Source of the DNA: an uncultured Prevotellaceae bacterium
GTDB lineage: Bacteria; Bacteroidota; Bacteroidia; Bacteroidales; Bacteroidaceae
Length of the DNA stretch: 64,000 nt
NCBI GenBank assembly: GCA_900316685.1
Contig: ONDS01000009.1
Span: 62,001 to 126,000 of the forward strand
Direction: 5' to 3'
Positions 17,528-26,072 of this stretch are shown here, in pieces. Within the stretch, counting starts at the first letter, position 1, and every line of letters begins with the position of its first letter. The notes beneath the pieces were generated by a model. The model saw only the letters and a program-made list of their open reading frames with translations, had not been told where the DNA came from and did not search any database. The position numbers and the translations under genes are program-made.

Positions 17528-18238
17528 TCAATGGTGTACGAGGGTACCTATCTCCTCTCCCTCCATCACTTTCTTCAGATTGCCATAGACATCCATGTTG
17601 AACACATAGATAGGCAGATGGTTGTCGTTGCACATGACCACGGCGGAGAGGTCCATCACCTTGAGGCCCCTTGCGAGCACTTCGTCGTAAGTGATGTCAG
17701 TGAACTTGGTGGCTGTGGGGTCCTTCTCCGGGTCGGCGGTATAGATACCGTCTACACGCGTGCCCTTGAGCATCACGTCGGCTTCTATCTCCACGCCACG
17801 CAGCGATGAGCCCGTGTCGGTAGTGAAATAAGGCGAGCCCGTGCCAGCGGAGAAGATACACACCTTGCCCTCCTCCATCGCCTCGATGGCTTTCCATTTC
17901 GAATAGAACTCGCCGATGGGTTCCATGCGTATGGCTGTAAGCACCTTGTTGGGCACCCCCTCGGCGGTGAGCGCCGAAGACAGGGCGAGCGAGTTGATGA
18001 CCGTGGCGAGCATACCCATCTGGTCGCCCTTCACACGGTCGAAGCCCTGGGTGGCACCGCTGAGTCCGCGGAAGATATTGCCACCACCTATCACTATGCC
18101 TATCTGCACGCCCATGTCGTGCACCTCCTTGATTTGCTGTGCATATTCAGCCAGATGCTCCGGGTCGATGCCGTAGCCTTTCTTACCCATCAGGCTCTCG
18201 CCGCTGAGTTTCAATAAAATACGTTTGAATCTTGCCAT
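17528..18238 (-). CDS. pyrH: UMP kinase
   Basis: 236 aa of the amino-acid-kinase fold. It phosphorylates UMP to UDP with ATP in pyrimidine nucleotide synthesis and is cytosolic and hexameric in the family. Signatures seen are 'RILLKLSGESLMGKKGYGID' at the N-terminus, the glycine-rich 'IVIGGGNIFRG' near residue 50, 'DQMGMLATVINSLAL' near 75, and 'FSAGTGSPYFTTDT' near 135. Length is normal for bacterial PyrH. It is convergent with the small peptide gene, and about 88 bp of tract repeats separate it from birA upstream. Confidence 0.95.
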   Translation of the reverse strand: MARFKRILLKLSGESLMGKKGYGIDPEHLAEYAQQIKEVHDMGVQIGIVIGGGNIFRGLSGATQGFDRVKGDQMGMLATVINSLALSSALTAEGVPNKVLTAIRMEPIGEFYSKWKAIEAMEEGKVCIFSAGTGSPYFTTDTGSSLRGVEIEADVMLKGTRVDGIYTADPEKDPTATKFTDITYDEVLARGLKVMDLSAVVMCNDNHLPIYVFNMDVYGNLKKVMEGEEIGTLVHH

Positions 18239-18250
18239 GATTTATTTTGT

Positions 18251-18337
18251 TTAGGGTTTAGGGTTGAGTGTTGAGTGTTTAGTGTTGAGGGGTGAGGGTT
18301 GAGGGGTGAGAGTTAAGAGTTAAGAGTTAAGAGTTAA
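18251..18337. repeat. Degenerate heptameric intergenic repeats
   Basis: A run of variants of GTTTAGG, GTTGAGT and AGAGTTA units fills the gap between pyrH and birA and extends into the 3' end of birA. Similar AGAGTTA tracts occur at 40671-40700 and 42638-42670 in this window. Confidence 0.7.
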
Positions 18338-19124
18338 GAAAAAATGCTTGTTGGGTAATCTCTTGCCCATAGCCCCTTGTTCCTTGCCCCCTAAAGAACT
18401 CCACTTCCTTGAAGGCGTAGGTTCGCTGCTCGCCCTGCATATCGTCGAGAATGAGATGCCCATCGGGTTTTACCTCGATGATGCGTGCCAGGAAAACGCC
18501 GTTTTCATCACGATATGGGTGATAGCCATCCTTGCGATAGAGTGCTTGATGGTAGGCCTGTTGTATCTCATCGTAGCACCCTTGGTATGCCTGTTCCAAT
18601 CGTCGCTTCAACTGACAGATGATCTGTTCCAACAGATGTTCGCGGTCTGTCTCATGATGAACGATTTGCCACAGAGACACGGGGTTGGGAGCATCACTCT
18701 TGAACTCCCGCTGGTTGACGTTCAGCCCCACGCCGAAGATACAATGCCTGATGCGCCCTCCGGACAACGATGTCTCGATGAGGGTGCCACTGAGTTTGCA
18801 ATCCTGCCAATAGATATCGTTGGGCCATTTCAGCGTGATGTCGTCGACGCTCCTGTCGAGCACGTCTTTCAGGGCCAATGCACAAGCCTCCGACAAGATG
18901 AACTGCCTTGTGGGAGCGATATCCACCGGTTTGGCCAACACACTGAACAACAGGTTCTTGCCCTTTTCGCTCTCCCAAGTATTCGTGCCCTGTCCGCGCC
19001 CCGCCGTCTGGTAATCGGCCACGCAGACCAACAGGTCTTCTTCTGCCGGACAATCCATCTCACGCAGGTAGCGGTTGGTGGAGTCGATGGTATCGAGGTG
19101 TATGATTCGATGTGTCAGTTTCAT
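18327..19124 (-). CDS. birA: Biotin--[acetyl-CoA-carboxylase] ligase
   Basis: 265 aa, the group I (catalytic-only) form without the DNA-binding domain of E. coli BirA. It makes biotinyl-AMP and transfers biotin to carrier lysines. Motifs seen are 'IDSTNRYL' (near 12), the biotin-binding 'ADYQTAGRGQGTNTW' (near 36-50), 'LKWPNDIYW' (near 98-106) and 'GVGLNVNQ' (near 132). The C-terminal beta domain is present. The last codons run into the heptameric repeat tract, so the final residues ('ITQQAFFLNS') may vary between strains. yraN lies 5 bp upstream in the same direction. Confidence 0.93.
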   Translation of the reverse strand: MKLTHRIIHLDTIDSTNRYLREMDCPAEEDLLVCVADYQTAGRGQGTNTWESEKGKNLLFSVLAKPVDIAPTRQFILSEACALALKDVLDRSVDDITLKWPNDIYWQDCKLSGTLIETSLSGGRIRHCIFGVGLNVNQREFKSDAPNPVSLWQIVHHETDREHLLEQIICQLKRRLEQAYQGCYDEIQQAYHQALYRKDGYHPYRDENGVFLARIIEVKPDGHLILDDMQGEQRTYAFKEVEFFRGQGTRGYGQEITQQAFFLNS

Positions 19125-19129
19125 GATTG

Positions 19130-19501
19130 TCAGAAACGTGGTGGCAGGAAAGCCCCCTCTATATGGTCGATTTCCGCCGTGGCTCCTTCGCCAACCACGG
19201 TGATGATGTCGAAGCGCAGATCGAGGTCTAAGGCATAGCGGGCTATATAGGCGGAAGCGGCCATGGTCAGCGAACGGATCTTCCGCCAGTCGACCGCCTG
19301 TTCCGGCTCGGAGAAGCGCCGGTCGTGCCGCGTCTTCACCTCAACGAAGGCCAACGTCGATCCGTCGGGAGTCACCGCCACGATATCTATATCCCTGCGG
19401 CCACTCTTCCAATCGCGGTGACGTATGGCGTACCCCTTATCGATGAGATATTGCGCCGCCATGTTTTCGCCCCACTTGCCTAATTCGTTATGCTGTGCCA
19501 T
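19130..19501 (-). CDS. yraN: YraN family protein (UPF0102, predicted endonuclease fold)
   Basis: 123 aa from the ATG at 19499-19501 ('MAQHNELGKWGENMAAQYLI'). A longer in-frame extension upstream is unlikely because the promoter lies inside it. The restriction-endonuclease-like core is visible: 'RDIDIVAVTPDGSTLAFVEV' has the D...ExK motif (EVKTRH). The family's role is unsettled; a link to recombination or repair is suggested from its fold and its conservation. It is co-directional with birA (5-bp gap). Confidence 0.88.
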   Translation of the reverse strand: MAQHNELGKWGENMAAQYLIDKGYAIRHRDWKSGRRDIDIVAVTPDGSTLAFVEVKTRHDRRFSEPEQAVDWRKIRSLTMAASAYIARYALDLDLRFDIITVVGEGATAEIDHIEGAFLPPRF

Positions 19502-19519
19502 GCTATTGCTATTTGCCTG

Positions 19520-19551
19520 CAAAAGTATATAAAAAAATCCTATATTGCAAA
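19520..19551 (-). promoter_or_regulatory. Promoter of yraN-birA
   Basis: The minus strand has TTTG (19548-19551), a 20-base spacer and TACTTTTG (19520-19527), matching the Bacteroidota -33/-7 pair. It supports the ATG at 19501 as the yraN start. Confidence 0.65.
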
Positions 19552-19613
19552 TCCATTTTCGAGCCATTTTTCTCTTTTTTACCCCCACAGTCTCCTATTC
19601 CCAGATTTTTTTG

Positions 19614-19621
19614 TATTTTTG
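19614..19621 (+). promoter_or_regulatory. -7 element of tadA
   Basis: TATTTTTG fits TAnnTTTG and lies 11 bp before the ATG at 19632, giving a very short leader. This decides the start against an upstream in-frame codon. Confidence 0.55.
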
Positions 19622-19631
19622 CCAAAGAATT

Positions 19632-20090
19632 ATGGGACAGATAGACAAACAGGCAGAAATCGACGAGCAATATATGCGGCGCGCCTTGGCGGAAGCGCAG
19701 TTGGCGAGGGATGAGGGTGAGATTCCCATCGGAGCCATCATCACTTGTCGAGGCAGGATCATCTCACGTGCACACAACCTGACGGAGACGTTGCACGATG
19801 TGACCGCCCACGCCGAGATGCTCGCCATCACCGCCGCCGCCAATGAACTGGGCGGCAAGTACCTTACCGATTGCACCTTATATGTGACCGTGGAACCTTG
19901 TCCGATGTGCGCCGGTGCCATAGGATGGGCCCAAATACCCCGAGTGGTCTATGGCGCGCCCGATGAGAAACGAGGGTTCCGGCTTTATGCTCCCCGAGTG
20001 TTACACCCCAAAGCCGAAGCCATTGGCGGGGTGTTGGAAGAGGAATGCCGCACACTCATGCAGGCTTTCTTCCAGGCACAACGGCGTTAG
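19632..20090 (+). CDS. tadA: tRNA-specific adenosine deaminase
   Basis: 152 aa from the ATG at 19632. It converts A34 to inosine in tRNA-Arg(ACG). Zinc ligands and the catalytic glutamate are visible in 'HAEMLAI' (near residue 57) and 'PCPMCAGAI' (near 87-95). Length is usual for TadA, although guanine deaminases and other CDA-fold enzymes share these motifs. The divergent yraN promoter lies about 100 bp away. Confidence 0.88.
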   Translation: MGQIDKQAEIDEQYMRRALAEAQLARDEGEIPIGAIITCRGRIISRAHNLTETLHDVTAHAEMLAITAAANELGGKYLTDCTLYVTVEPCPMCAGAIGWAQIPRVVYGAPDEKRGFRLYAPRVLHPKAEAIGGVLEEECRTLMQAFFQAQRR

Positions 20091-20156
20091 GCGAGTAGCT
20101 GAAAAAAAGTTTCGATAATGTCATTAAGGGAACGCATGTTTTTCCATTTTTTTGTT

Positions 20157-20164
20157 TATCTTTG
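20157..20164 (+). promoter_or_regulatory. -7 element of the Na/Pi cotransporter operon
   Basis: TATCTTTG, a strong match to TAnnTTTG, sits 24 bp before the ATG at 20188. Confidence 0.65.
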
Positions 20165-20187
20165 CAGAATGAATTAATATCCACATC

Positions 20188-21912
20188 ATGGAAACATCCC
20201 AAAGCTATCTGCTGGTAGCATTTAAATTATTAGGTTCGCTGGCACTGCTGATTTTCGGCATGAAGCTCATGAGCGAGACCTTGCAGAAGATGGCCGGTCC
20301 GCAGCTACGCCATGTGCTGGCACGTATGACCACCAACCGATTCACCGGTATGCTCACCGGCGTGCTCGTCACCGCCACGGTGCAATCGTCGACAGCCACC
20401 ACGGTGATGACCGTATCATTCGTCAACGCCGGCCTGCTCACCCTGGCCCAGGCCATCAGTGTGATCATGGGTGCGAACATCGGCACCACCCTTACGGCAT
20501 GGATCATGTCGATGGGATTCTCATTCAACATCACCGATTTCGTGTGGCCTGCCTTCATCATCGCCATCATCCTCATCTACCGCAAGCGCCACGGCGACAT
20601 CGGCGACTTCCTGTTCGGCATCGCCTTCATGTTCCTCGGCTTAGGCACGCTCCGACAGACAGGTATGGACATGAACCTGGGCGAGAACGAGACACTGCTG
20701 GGCTTCTTCGCCTCGTTCGATCCACAGAGTTTCACCACCACCCTGCTCTTCCTGCTCATCGGCGGCATACTGACCATGTGTGTGCAGTCGTCGGCAGCCG
20801 TCATGGCCATTACCATGATACTCTGTTCGAGCGGCGCATTGCCCATCTATCAAGGTATCGCCTTAGTGATGGGTGAGAACATCGGAACGACGGTGACATC
20901 GAACCTGGCAGCACTGACCGCTTCGACGCAAGCCCGCCGCGCCGCCTTCGCCCACATGTTCTTCAACCTCTTCGGTGTGTGCTGGATGCTCGTCGTGCTC
21001 CACCCCTTCATCGATGGTGTGTGCGGATTGGTAGGCTACGACACCGAGATGACCAAGGAAACCGCCGGCCAGGCAGCCTTCCTTGCCAACGCCGCCAAGC
21101 TGAGCGTGGTGCTCGCCGCCTTCCACACCTGTTTCAACGTGGTCAACACCTCTGTGCTCATCTGGTTCATCCCACAGATAGAGAAGATAGTGTGCAAGGT
21201 GATAAAGGATCGCAAAGTACAGGGCGACGAGGAAGACGAGGTCACCCGCCTGCGCTATATCGGCAGTCCGCTGGTGCAGACGCCCGAACTCTCCGTCTTC
21301 CAAGCCCAGAAAGAGATCGACCTTTTCGGCGCCCGCATGCAACGAATGTTCGGCATGGTGCAGACGCTCATCGACGAGGAAGACGATGAGACCTTCGAGA
21401 AGACCTTCGACCGCGTGAAGAAATATGAGAACATCTCCGATAACATGGAGTTGGAAATAGCCAAATTCCTTGAACAGGTGAGTGAGGCCCACCTCTCCGA
21501 CGACACCAAGGATAAGATACGCCAGATGATGCGAACGATAAGCGAGTTGGAGAGCATCGGCGATGCTTGTTTCAACCTCGGGCGCATTCTCAACCGCAAA
21601 CATGAGAGCAAGATGACCTTCACCGAAGGACAGAAAGGCGAGATCGACAAAATGATTCACTTGGTAGACGAGGCCCTCACAAAAATGAACGAGGTGGTTT
21701 CGGGCCGTCGCGAGGAACAGGACATCAACGAATCGTTCCGTCTGGAAAACGACATCAATGCCTTGCGCACCCGTATCAAGGCCGACAATATCCGTGCCGT
21801 GAACGACCATCTCTACGACTATTCCCTTGGCACCCTCTATATCGACTTCATCGGCGAATGTGAGAAACTGGGCGACTACATCATCAATGTGGTGGAAGCC
21901 CGCTTGAAATAA
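20188..21912 (+). CDS. Na+/phosphate cotransporter with PhoU-like C-terminal domain
   Basis: 574 aa, inner membrane. Two inverted halves carry the family's QSS motifs ('TATVQSSTATTVMTVSFVNA' near 62 and 'CVQSSAAVMAITMIL' near 196) and the GxNIGTT motifs ('MGANIGTTLTAW', 'MGENIGTTVTSNLAAL'). From about 370 the cytoplasmic tail is a helical PhoU-like domain ('MRTISELESIGDACFNLGRI'). NptA/YjbB-type proteins import or export phosphate with sodium. A PhoB/PhoR-like pair follows 27 bp downstream in the same direction, which supports a phosphate role. Confidence 0.9.
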   Translation: METSQSYLLVAFKLLGSLALLIFGMKLMSETLQKMAGPQLRHVLARMTTNRFTGMLTGVLVTATVQSSTATTVMTVSFVNAGLLTLAQAISVIMGANIGTTLTAWIMSMGFSFNITDFVWPAFIIAIILIYRKRHGDIGDFLFGIAFMFLGLGTLRQTGMDMNLGENETLLGFFASFDPQSFTTTLLFLLIGGILTMCVQSSAAVMAITMILCSSGALPIYQGIALVMGENIGTTVTSNLAALTASTQARRAAFAHMFFNLFGVCWMLVVLHPFIDGVCGLVGYDTEMTKETAGQAAFLANAAKLSVVLAAFHTCFNVVNTSVLIWFIPQIEKIVCKVIKDRKVQGDEEDEVTRLRYIGSPLVQTPELSVFQAQKEIDLFGARMQRMFGMVQTLIDEEDDETFEKTFDRVKKYENISDNMELEIAKFLEQVSEAHLSDDTKDKIRQMMRTISELESIGDACFNLGRILNRKHESKMTFTEGQKGEIDKMIHLVDEALTKMNEVVSGRREEQDINESFRLENDINALRTRIKADNIRAVNDHLYDYSLGTLYIDFIGECEKLGDYIINVVEARLK

Positions 21913-21939
21913 TCCTGCATCGCACATTATCTCCTGGAT

Positions 21940-22614
21940 ATGGAAACGCCCAAGAGAATACTTGTGGTAGACGACGAACAAGACCTTTGCGAGATACTCC
22001 GTTTCAACCTCACGTTGCAAGGATATGAGGTGGAAACGGCCTTGTCGGGGTCGGAAGCCCTGAAGAAGGAGCCCCGCCATTTCCATCTGTTGCTGTTGGA
22101 TGTGATGATGCCCGAGATGTCGGGTTTCGAGCTGGCCAAGCGACTGAAGTCCGATACCGAGACCTCCCACATACCCATCATCTTCCTCACCGCCAAGGAC
22201 ACCGAAGATGATGTGGTGAGAGGATTCGCTCTCGGCGCCGACGACTATGTGGCCAAGCCCTTCTCCATCAGGGAGTTGATGGCAAGAGTGAAAGCCGTGC
22301 TCAATAGGAGTGCCCCTGAAGTAGACACCACCGCCTACAAAGGAATCGTGATGAACCACGACAGCAAGACAGTGAGCATAGATGGCGAAAACGTAGCCTT
22401 CACCCGTACCGAGTTTGAACTGCTGTGGATATTGCTCAACCACCGCGACCATGTATTCAGCCGACAAGAACTCATCGAAGCCGTATGGCCGTCGGATGTG
22501 GTGGTCATCGACCGCACCGTGGATGTCAACATCGCCCGTATGCGTAAGAAACTGGGCGAGTATGCCTGCCACATCGCATCCCGCCAGGGCTACGGCTACT
22601 TTTTTGAAGGATGA
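21940..22614 (+). CDS. OmpR/PhoB-type response regulator
   Basis: 224 aa. The receiver domain (about 5-120) has 'VVDDEQDL' acidic residues, the phospho-acceptor Asp in 'LLLDVMMPEMSG' near 52, the Thr in 'FLTAKD' and Lys in 'YVAKPFS' near 105. The winged-helix output domain (about 130-224) ends 'SRQGYGYFFEG'. It pairs with the histidine kinase 24 bp downstream. Because it follows a Na/Pi cotransporter, a PhoB-like phosphate response is plausible, but no Pho-box was defined. Confidence 0.92.
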   Translation: METPKRILVVDDEQDLCEILRFNLTLQGYEVETALSGSEALKKEPRHFHLLLLDVMMPEMSGFELAKRLKSDTETSHIPIIFLTAKDTEDDVVRGFALGADDYVAKPFSIRELMARVKAVLNRSAPEVDTTAYKGIVMNHDSKTVSIDGENVAFTRTEFELLWILLNHRDHVFSRQELIEAVWPSDVVVIDRTVDVNIARMRKKLGEYACHIASRQGYGYFFEG

Positions 22615-22638
22615 CGAGATAATAAGAGAACGACAAAA

Positions 22639-23577
22639 ATGGGTAAGTTGGGCAAGTTGAAGAAAATGAGTGAAGGTAGGAAGATGTTTTTCAACGTAAT
22701 GACCATCTTCATCATCTTCGCCGCCACCTTCATCCTTTTCGAGGATTATGACCGCAATGCTTACAATCCGTTCACTGAGGCGAGCGATTGGCATCTCCTG
22801 CTTTTCGCCATCGTGGTGATGCTCGGATTGGCTTACCTGCTCAACAACTATGCCCATAGGATGGACGAGCGCATCAGTCGTGAGCAGGCCCTGGAGCAGA
22901 ACAAGATGCGGCGTGAACTGACCCAGAATATCGCCCATGAACTCAAGACCCCAACAACAAGCATCCTGGGATATATCGAGACGTTGCTGGACAACCCAGA
23001 TATCGACAGCAACATGCGCCAGCAATTCCTCACACGCGCCCATCTGCAAACACAACGGTTGTCGAGCCTGTTGCAAGATATCTCCACACTCAACCAGATG
23101 GACCATGCGCCCAAGCAGCATGAGATGAAACGTGTGGAGCTGTCGCATGTGGTGGCCGACATTGCACAGGAAACGTCCATCGCGCTGCAAAAGAAATCCA
23201 TGACCTTTAGAAACTGCCTACCCGGCAGCGTCATCGTCACGGGCAACCCCTCGCTGTTATATAGTATCTTCCGCAACTTGGTGGACAACGCCCTTCTCTA
23301 TGCCGGCGAAGGCACTACCCTGACGCTGACAGCCAAGGAAGATACCGACGTATGGCATTTCACCTTCCAGGACAATGGTATAGGAGTGGCAGAGGAGCAC
23401 CTTCCCCGCCTGTTCGAACGTTTCTACCGAGTGGATAAAGGGCGCAGCAGGACGATGGGAGGCACCGGTCTGGGTTTGGCCATCGTGAAAAATGCCGTCA
23501 CCCTGCATGGTGGCACCATCACCGCGAAAAATGCCGAAGGCGGCGGACTGAGGTTTGACTTCACCATCAAGAAATGA
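22639..23577 (+). CDS. Sensor histidine kinase (PhoR-like)
   Basis: 312 aa. Two N-terminal transmembrane helices (about 17-35 and 51-70) flank a very short periplasmic loop. The H-box 'NIAHELKTPTTSILGY' (His near 102) and the ATPase boxes 'FRNLVDNALLYAG', 'FQDNGIGVAEEHL' and 'GGTGLGLAIVKNAV' are intact. The small extracytoplasmic part suggests sensing through the membrane or a partner such as the PhoU-like tail of the cotransporter encoded upstream. It ends 16 bp from the convergent CotH-like gene. Confidence 0.92.
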   Translation: MGKLGKLKKMSEGRKMFFNVMTIFIIFAATFILFEDYDRNAYNPFTEASDWHLLLFAIVVMLGLAYLLNNYAHRMDERISREQALEQNKMRRELTQNIAHELKTPTTSILGYIETLLDNPDIDSNMRQQFLTRAHLQTQRLSSLLQDISTLNQMDHAPKQHEMKRVELSHVVADIAQETSIALQKKSMTFRNCLPGSVIVTGNPSLLYSIFRNLVDNALLYAGEGTTLTLTAKEDTDVWHFTFQDNGIGVAEEHLPRLFERFYRVDKGRSRTMGGTGLGLAIVKNAVTLHGGTITAKNAEGGGLRFDFTIKK

Positions 23578-23593
23578 ACAGGCTTGGAGCACT

Positions 23594-25270
23594 TCATCGC
23601 CCAAGCACCTTTCGCGTCGAACCGTCATCGTAGCGCACGATGTTGACACCCTTTCGCGGTCGACCCTGCTTGATGCCTGCGGTATTGTAAATACCTATCA
23701 CATTACCTTGATGGTTGCCATAGGACTTGTCTACGATTCCCGAAGGTTGCTCCTCCAGCAACAGGTTCTCGTCCATGAATGCCAAGCGATCCGTTATCCA
23801 GTTTTTCAGGTAATTGACCTCGGCCTCATAGCTATAGCCCACGAAATTGTTGGGCCACACATATCGTCCGATGGCTCCCCAAGCCTGTTGGTTGCGTGTG
23901 GCCGCCCCTTCCACGGTGAGTAAGTTGACCAAGGAATCGACCGTGGCCATGATTCGCTCATCGGAATAATTGGCATGGCGATAGGCGGTCCACCGCTGTT
24001 TCATCTGGTCGACGTAGGTATCATCGTTGAGCATCCGGTACCAATAGAAAGGCACTTGGCAGTCATCGTTCTGCTCCCTGATGTTGAAGGTGTAATGCCA
24101 CCCCTCTGTAGAACCACCTTGGTAATAATCGGCATTGCCCCAGGCGATATTGAAGTCCCACAGCGACATTTTCCAACGCGCGTCGAGCCCCTCGTTGGCG
24201 GCTCGCGTGGCACTGTACTTATATAGGTTGGTGGACAGGCGGTAACCGTCGATGTTCTTGCTCACCTCGGTAGAAAGCATATAATCGATGAAAGAGGTCA
24301 CATCGATATATTTGCGATAGCCATTCTCGGGGTCGGTGTAATTATCACCGTTAAAAGAGTTCTCCATGCGGTGTATCTCATTGTTCAGCGCCACCTTGGT
24401 GCCCGCGGGCAAATCGGCGAATTCGTCCTCTTCAGGACTCTTGTACTGATACTTGATGGTCTTGCCCCATGCCTGCGTCCCGTTGAAATCCTTCCAAGGC
24501 CTGAACCTCGATGGGTAATACGGATCGTCGTCGCGGTCTATCTCCACCAGGAAATCACCCGTCAAGTCACCCCCGTCTTCTCCTGGGTCGTGCAGATTGA
24601 GCCGTTGCTTGCCCTTCGACACACGTTCGGCGAAGGCATAGACGCCGTAGTAAGTACCATCGATGATGAACTCGCACATACGAGCCTGTGGCACGAAGTC
24701 CATCCACGGACGTGCCAGTTCCAAGCTCAACACATCGCGAAACATCACCTTGTCGCTGAACGGGGCTATCACCGCCCATTTGTTGTCCTTGCCCATGCCC
24801 AGGATTTGCACCTTCGCTTTCTTCCCTCCGTCATCGGGCAGTACATTGCTCTCCAAGGTGCGTATGGCATAAGGTTTCTTCTCCGAACTGTTGAAAGAAG
24901 AGTTGCCACGGTACTTGATGGCTATCCATCCCTCATAATCCACCTGCTGGCCGGGATGGGCCACCGTATCGCCATAGTTGAGCTGTCCCTCGGGGTTTTG
25001 GATGATTTTCATCCGCGCGGCGATATAACGGTCTTCCCATTTACTGGCCAGCCGCTGTCCTTGCAGGTTGATGAACACGATGGGCAGGTTGGTCTGGTTG
25101 AGTTTCACATACCTGTTTTTCGTGGGTTTGAAGTTGTCCCACTCGCTTTGGGCCTGTACAGAGAACGGGCAGAAAGCAAAGAGCGCCATGGTGAGCAACA
25201 ATAGGCACGAGATATGGACATACACTCTTTTTCCAGCTATTGCAGCGGTATTGATGCTATAAATTTTCAT
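23594..25270 (-). CDS. CotH kinase-family secreted protein with T9SS-type C-terminus
   Basis: 558 aa from the ATG at 25268-25270, preceded by a promoter; longer in-frame starts would place the promoter inside the gene. A signal peptide ends near 'FCPFSVQAQ'. The CotH domain covers about 85-430: 'KYRGNSSFNSSEKKPYAIRT', 'NKWAVIAPFSDKVMFRDVLS', 'GTYYGVYAFAERV', 'DFLVEIDRDD', and 'WDFNIAWGNADYY' with the metal-binding D-x-N. CotH of Bacillus is an atypical protein kinase; bacterial secreted homologues are largely uncharacterised. The tail 'GVNIVRYDDGSTRKVL' resembles a T9SS sorting end. Confidence 0.85.
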   Translation of the reverse strand: MKIYSINTAAIAGKRVYVHISCLLLLTMALFAFCPFSVQAQSEWDNFKPTKNRYVKLNQTNLPIVFINLQGQRLASKWEDRYIAARMKIIQNPEGQLNYGDTVAHPGQQVDYEGWIAIKYRGNSSFNSSEKKPYAIRTLESNVLPDDGGKKAKVQILGMGKDNKWAVIAPFSDKVMFRDVLSLELARPWMDFVPQARMCEFIIDGTYYGVYAFAERVSKGKQRLNLHDPGEDGGDLTGDFLVEIDRDDDPYYPSRFRPWKDFNGTQAWGKTIKYQYKSPEEDEFADLPAGTKVALNNEIHRMENSFNGDNYTDPENGYRKYIDVTSFIDYMLSTEVSKNIDGYRLSTNLYKYSATRAANEGLDARWKMSLWDFNIAWGNADYYQGGSTEGWHYTFNIREQNDDCQVPFYWYRMLNDDTYVDQMKQRWTAYRHANYSDERIMATVDSLVNLLTVEGAATRNQQAWGAIGRYVWPNNFVGYSYEAEVNYLKNWITDRLAFMDENLLLEEQPSGIVDKSYGNHQGNVIGIYNTAGIKQGRPRKGVNIVRYDDGSTRKVLGR

Positions 25271-25292
25271 CTTTATTATTCGTTGGTTGGTG

Positions 25293-25321
25293 CAAAAATA
25301 CAAAAAAAACATATAACTTTG
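25293..25321. promoter_or_regulatory. Divergent promoters for the CotH-like and DUF5715 genes
   Basis: The minus strand has TATTTTTG (25293-25300) 22 bp before the CotH ATG. The plus strand has TAACTTTG (25314-25321) 27 bp before the DUF5715 ATG. The two -7 boxes are only 13 bp apart, so polymerases at them would compete. Confidence 0.6.
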
Positions 25322-25348
25322 CATCAATCATAAGGAAACATTTTTCAG

Positions 25349-25963
25349 ATGCGACATCCATATTACATCATCCTCATCCTGATGGCATGCCTTACCGCCT
25401 GCAGCCACAGCAACCATAGCATACCCGAAACGTTCCCCTTCCACCTGTCCGACGGCAACAGCAAACAATTGGGGGCGGCGCAACGCTATGGTCTGGGCAG
25501 GACGCTGAAAGACCGCAGCCAGGTAGATGGTGTTGTCGACCGTTTGGTGAAGATCAGCGACTGCCGATACTACCGTGTAGACCGTCTTACCCACTCGGTG
25601 CCCTACCTCACGCCAGGAGCCAGCAAACTGTTGGAGACCATCGGCCGCGATTTTCAGAAAGCCCTCAAGAAGAGCAAGTTAGGCACCTACCGCTTCATCG
25701 TCACTTCCGTGCTCCGTACCGAGGAGGATGTGAGGCGCCTGATGAAGAAGAACGGCAACGCCGTAAAGAAATCCACCCACCAGTACGCCACTACCTTCGA
25801 CATCACCTACAGCCGGTTCGACCATGTGAGCGGTAAGCGCGCCACGCCCAAACAGCTCAAATACGTGCTGGGCAAGGTGCTGAGCAACTTACGCGACAAA
25901 GGGCGCTGCTATGTGATGCACGAGCGCCAACAGCCCTGTTTCCACATCACCAGCCGCCGATGA
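25349..25963 (+). CDS. DUF5715-family lipoprotein (peptidase M15-like)
   Basis: 204 aa. The N-terminus 'MRHPYYIILILMACLTACSH' ends in a lipobox (LTAC), so the protein is predicted to be lipidated. The core ('RFIVTSVLRTEEDVRRLMKK', 'STHQYATTFDITYSRFD') has the layout of DUF5715 and of D-Ala-D-Ala carboxypeptidase/M15 folds: SxxR, then H...D-x-(T/S). A role in peptidoglycan trimming is inferred from fold only. Confidence 0.75.
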   Translation: MRHPYYIILILMACLTACSHSNHSIPETFPFHLSDGNSKQLGAAQRYGLGRTLKDRSQVDGVVDRLVKISDCRYYRVDRLTHSVPYLTPGASKLLETIGRDFQKALKKSKLGTYRFIVTSVLRTEEDVRRLMKKNGNAVKKSTHQYATTFDITYSRFDHVSGKRATPKQLKYVLGKVLSNLRDKGRCYVMHERQQPCFHITSRR

Positions 25964-26039
25964 GGAATAATAACAGCGAAAAGTTACGCCAAGGAAAGAA
26001 GTTGTGACATTTCCTGTAGGGTGAGCGATGGTTTTTCCG

Positions 26040-26047
26040 TATCTTTG
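26040..26047 (+). promoter_or_regulatory. -7 element of the tandem GH43 gene
   Basis: TATCTTTG, 25 bp before the ATG at 26073; this supports that ATG over the upstream in-frame codon at 26028. Confidence 0.6.
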
Positions 26048-26072
26048 CAGCAAAAGGCTACAATATTTACTT

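Noticed and set aside
20863..23190. 775-codon open frame on the minus strand
   Set aside because: It lies opposite the Na/Pi cotransporter and two-component genes, whose families are clear; its protein is a His/Val-rich shadow without domains.
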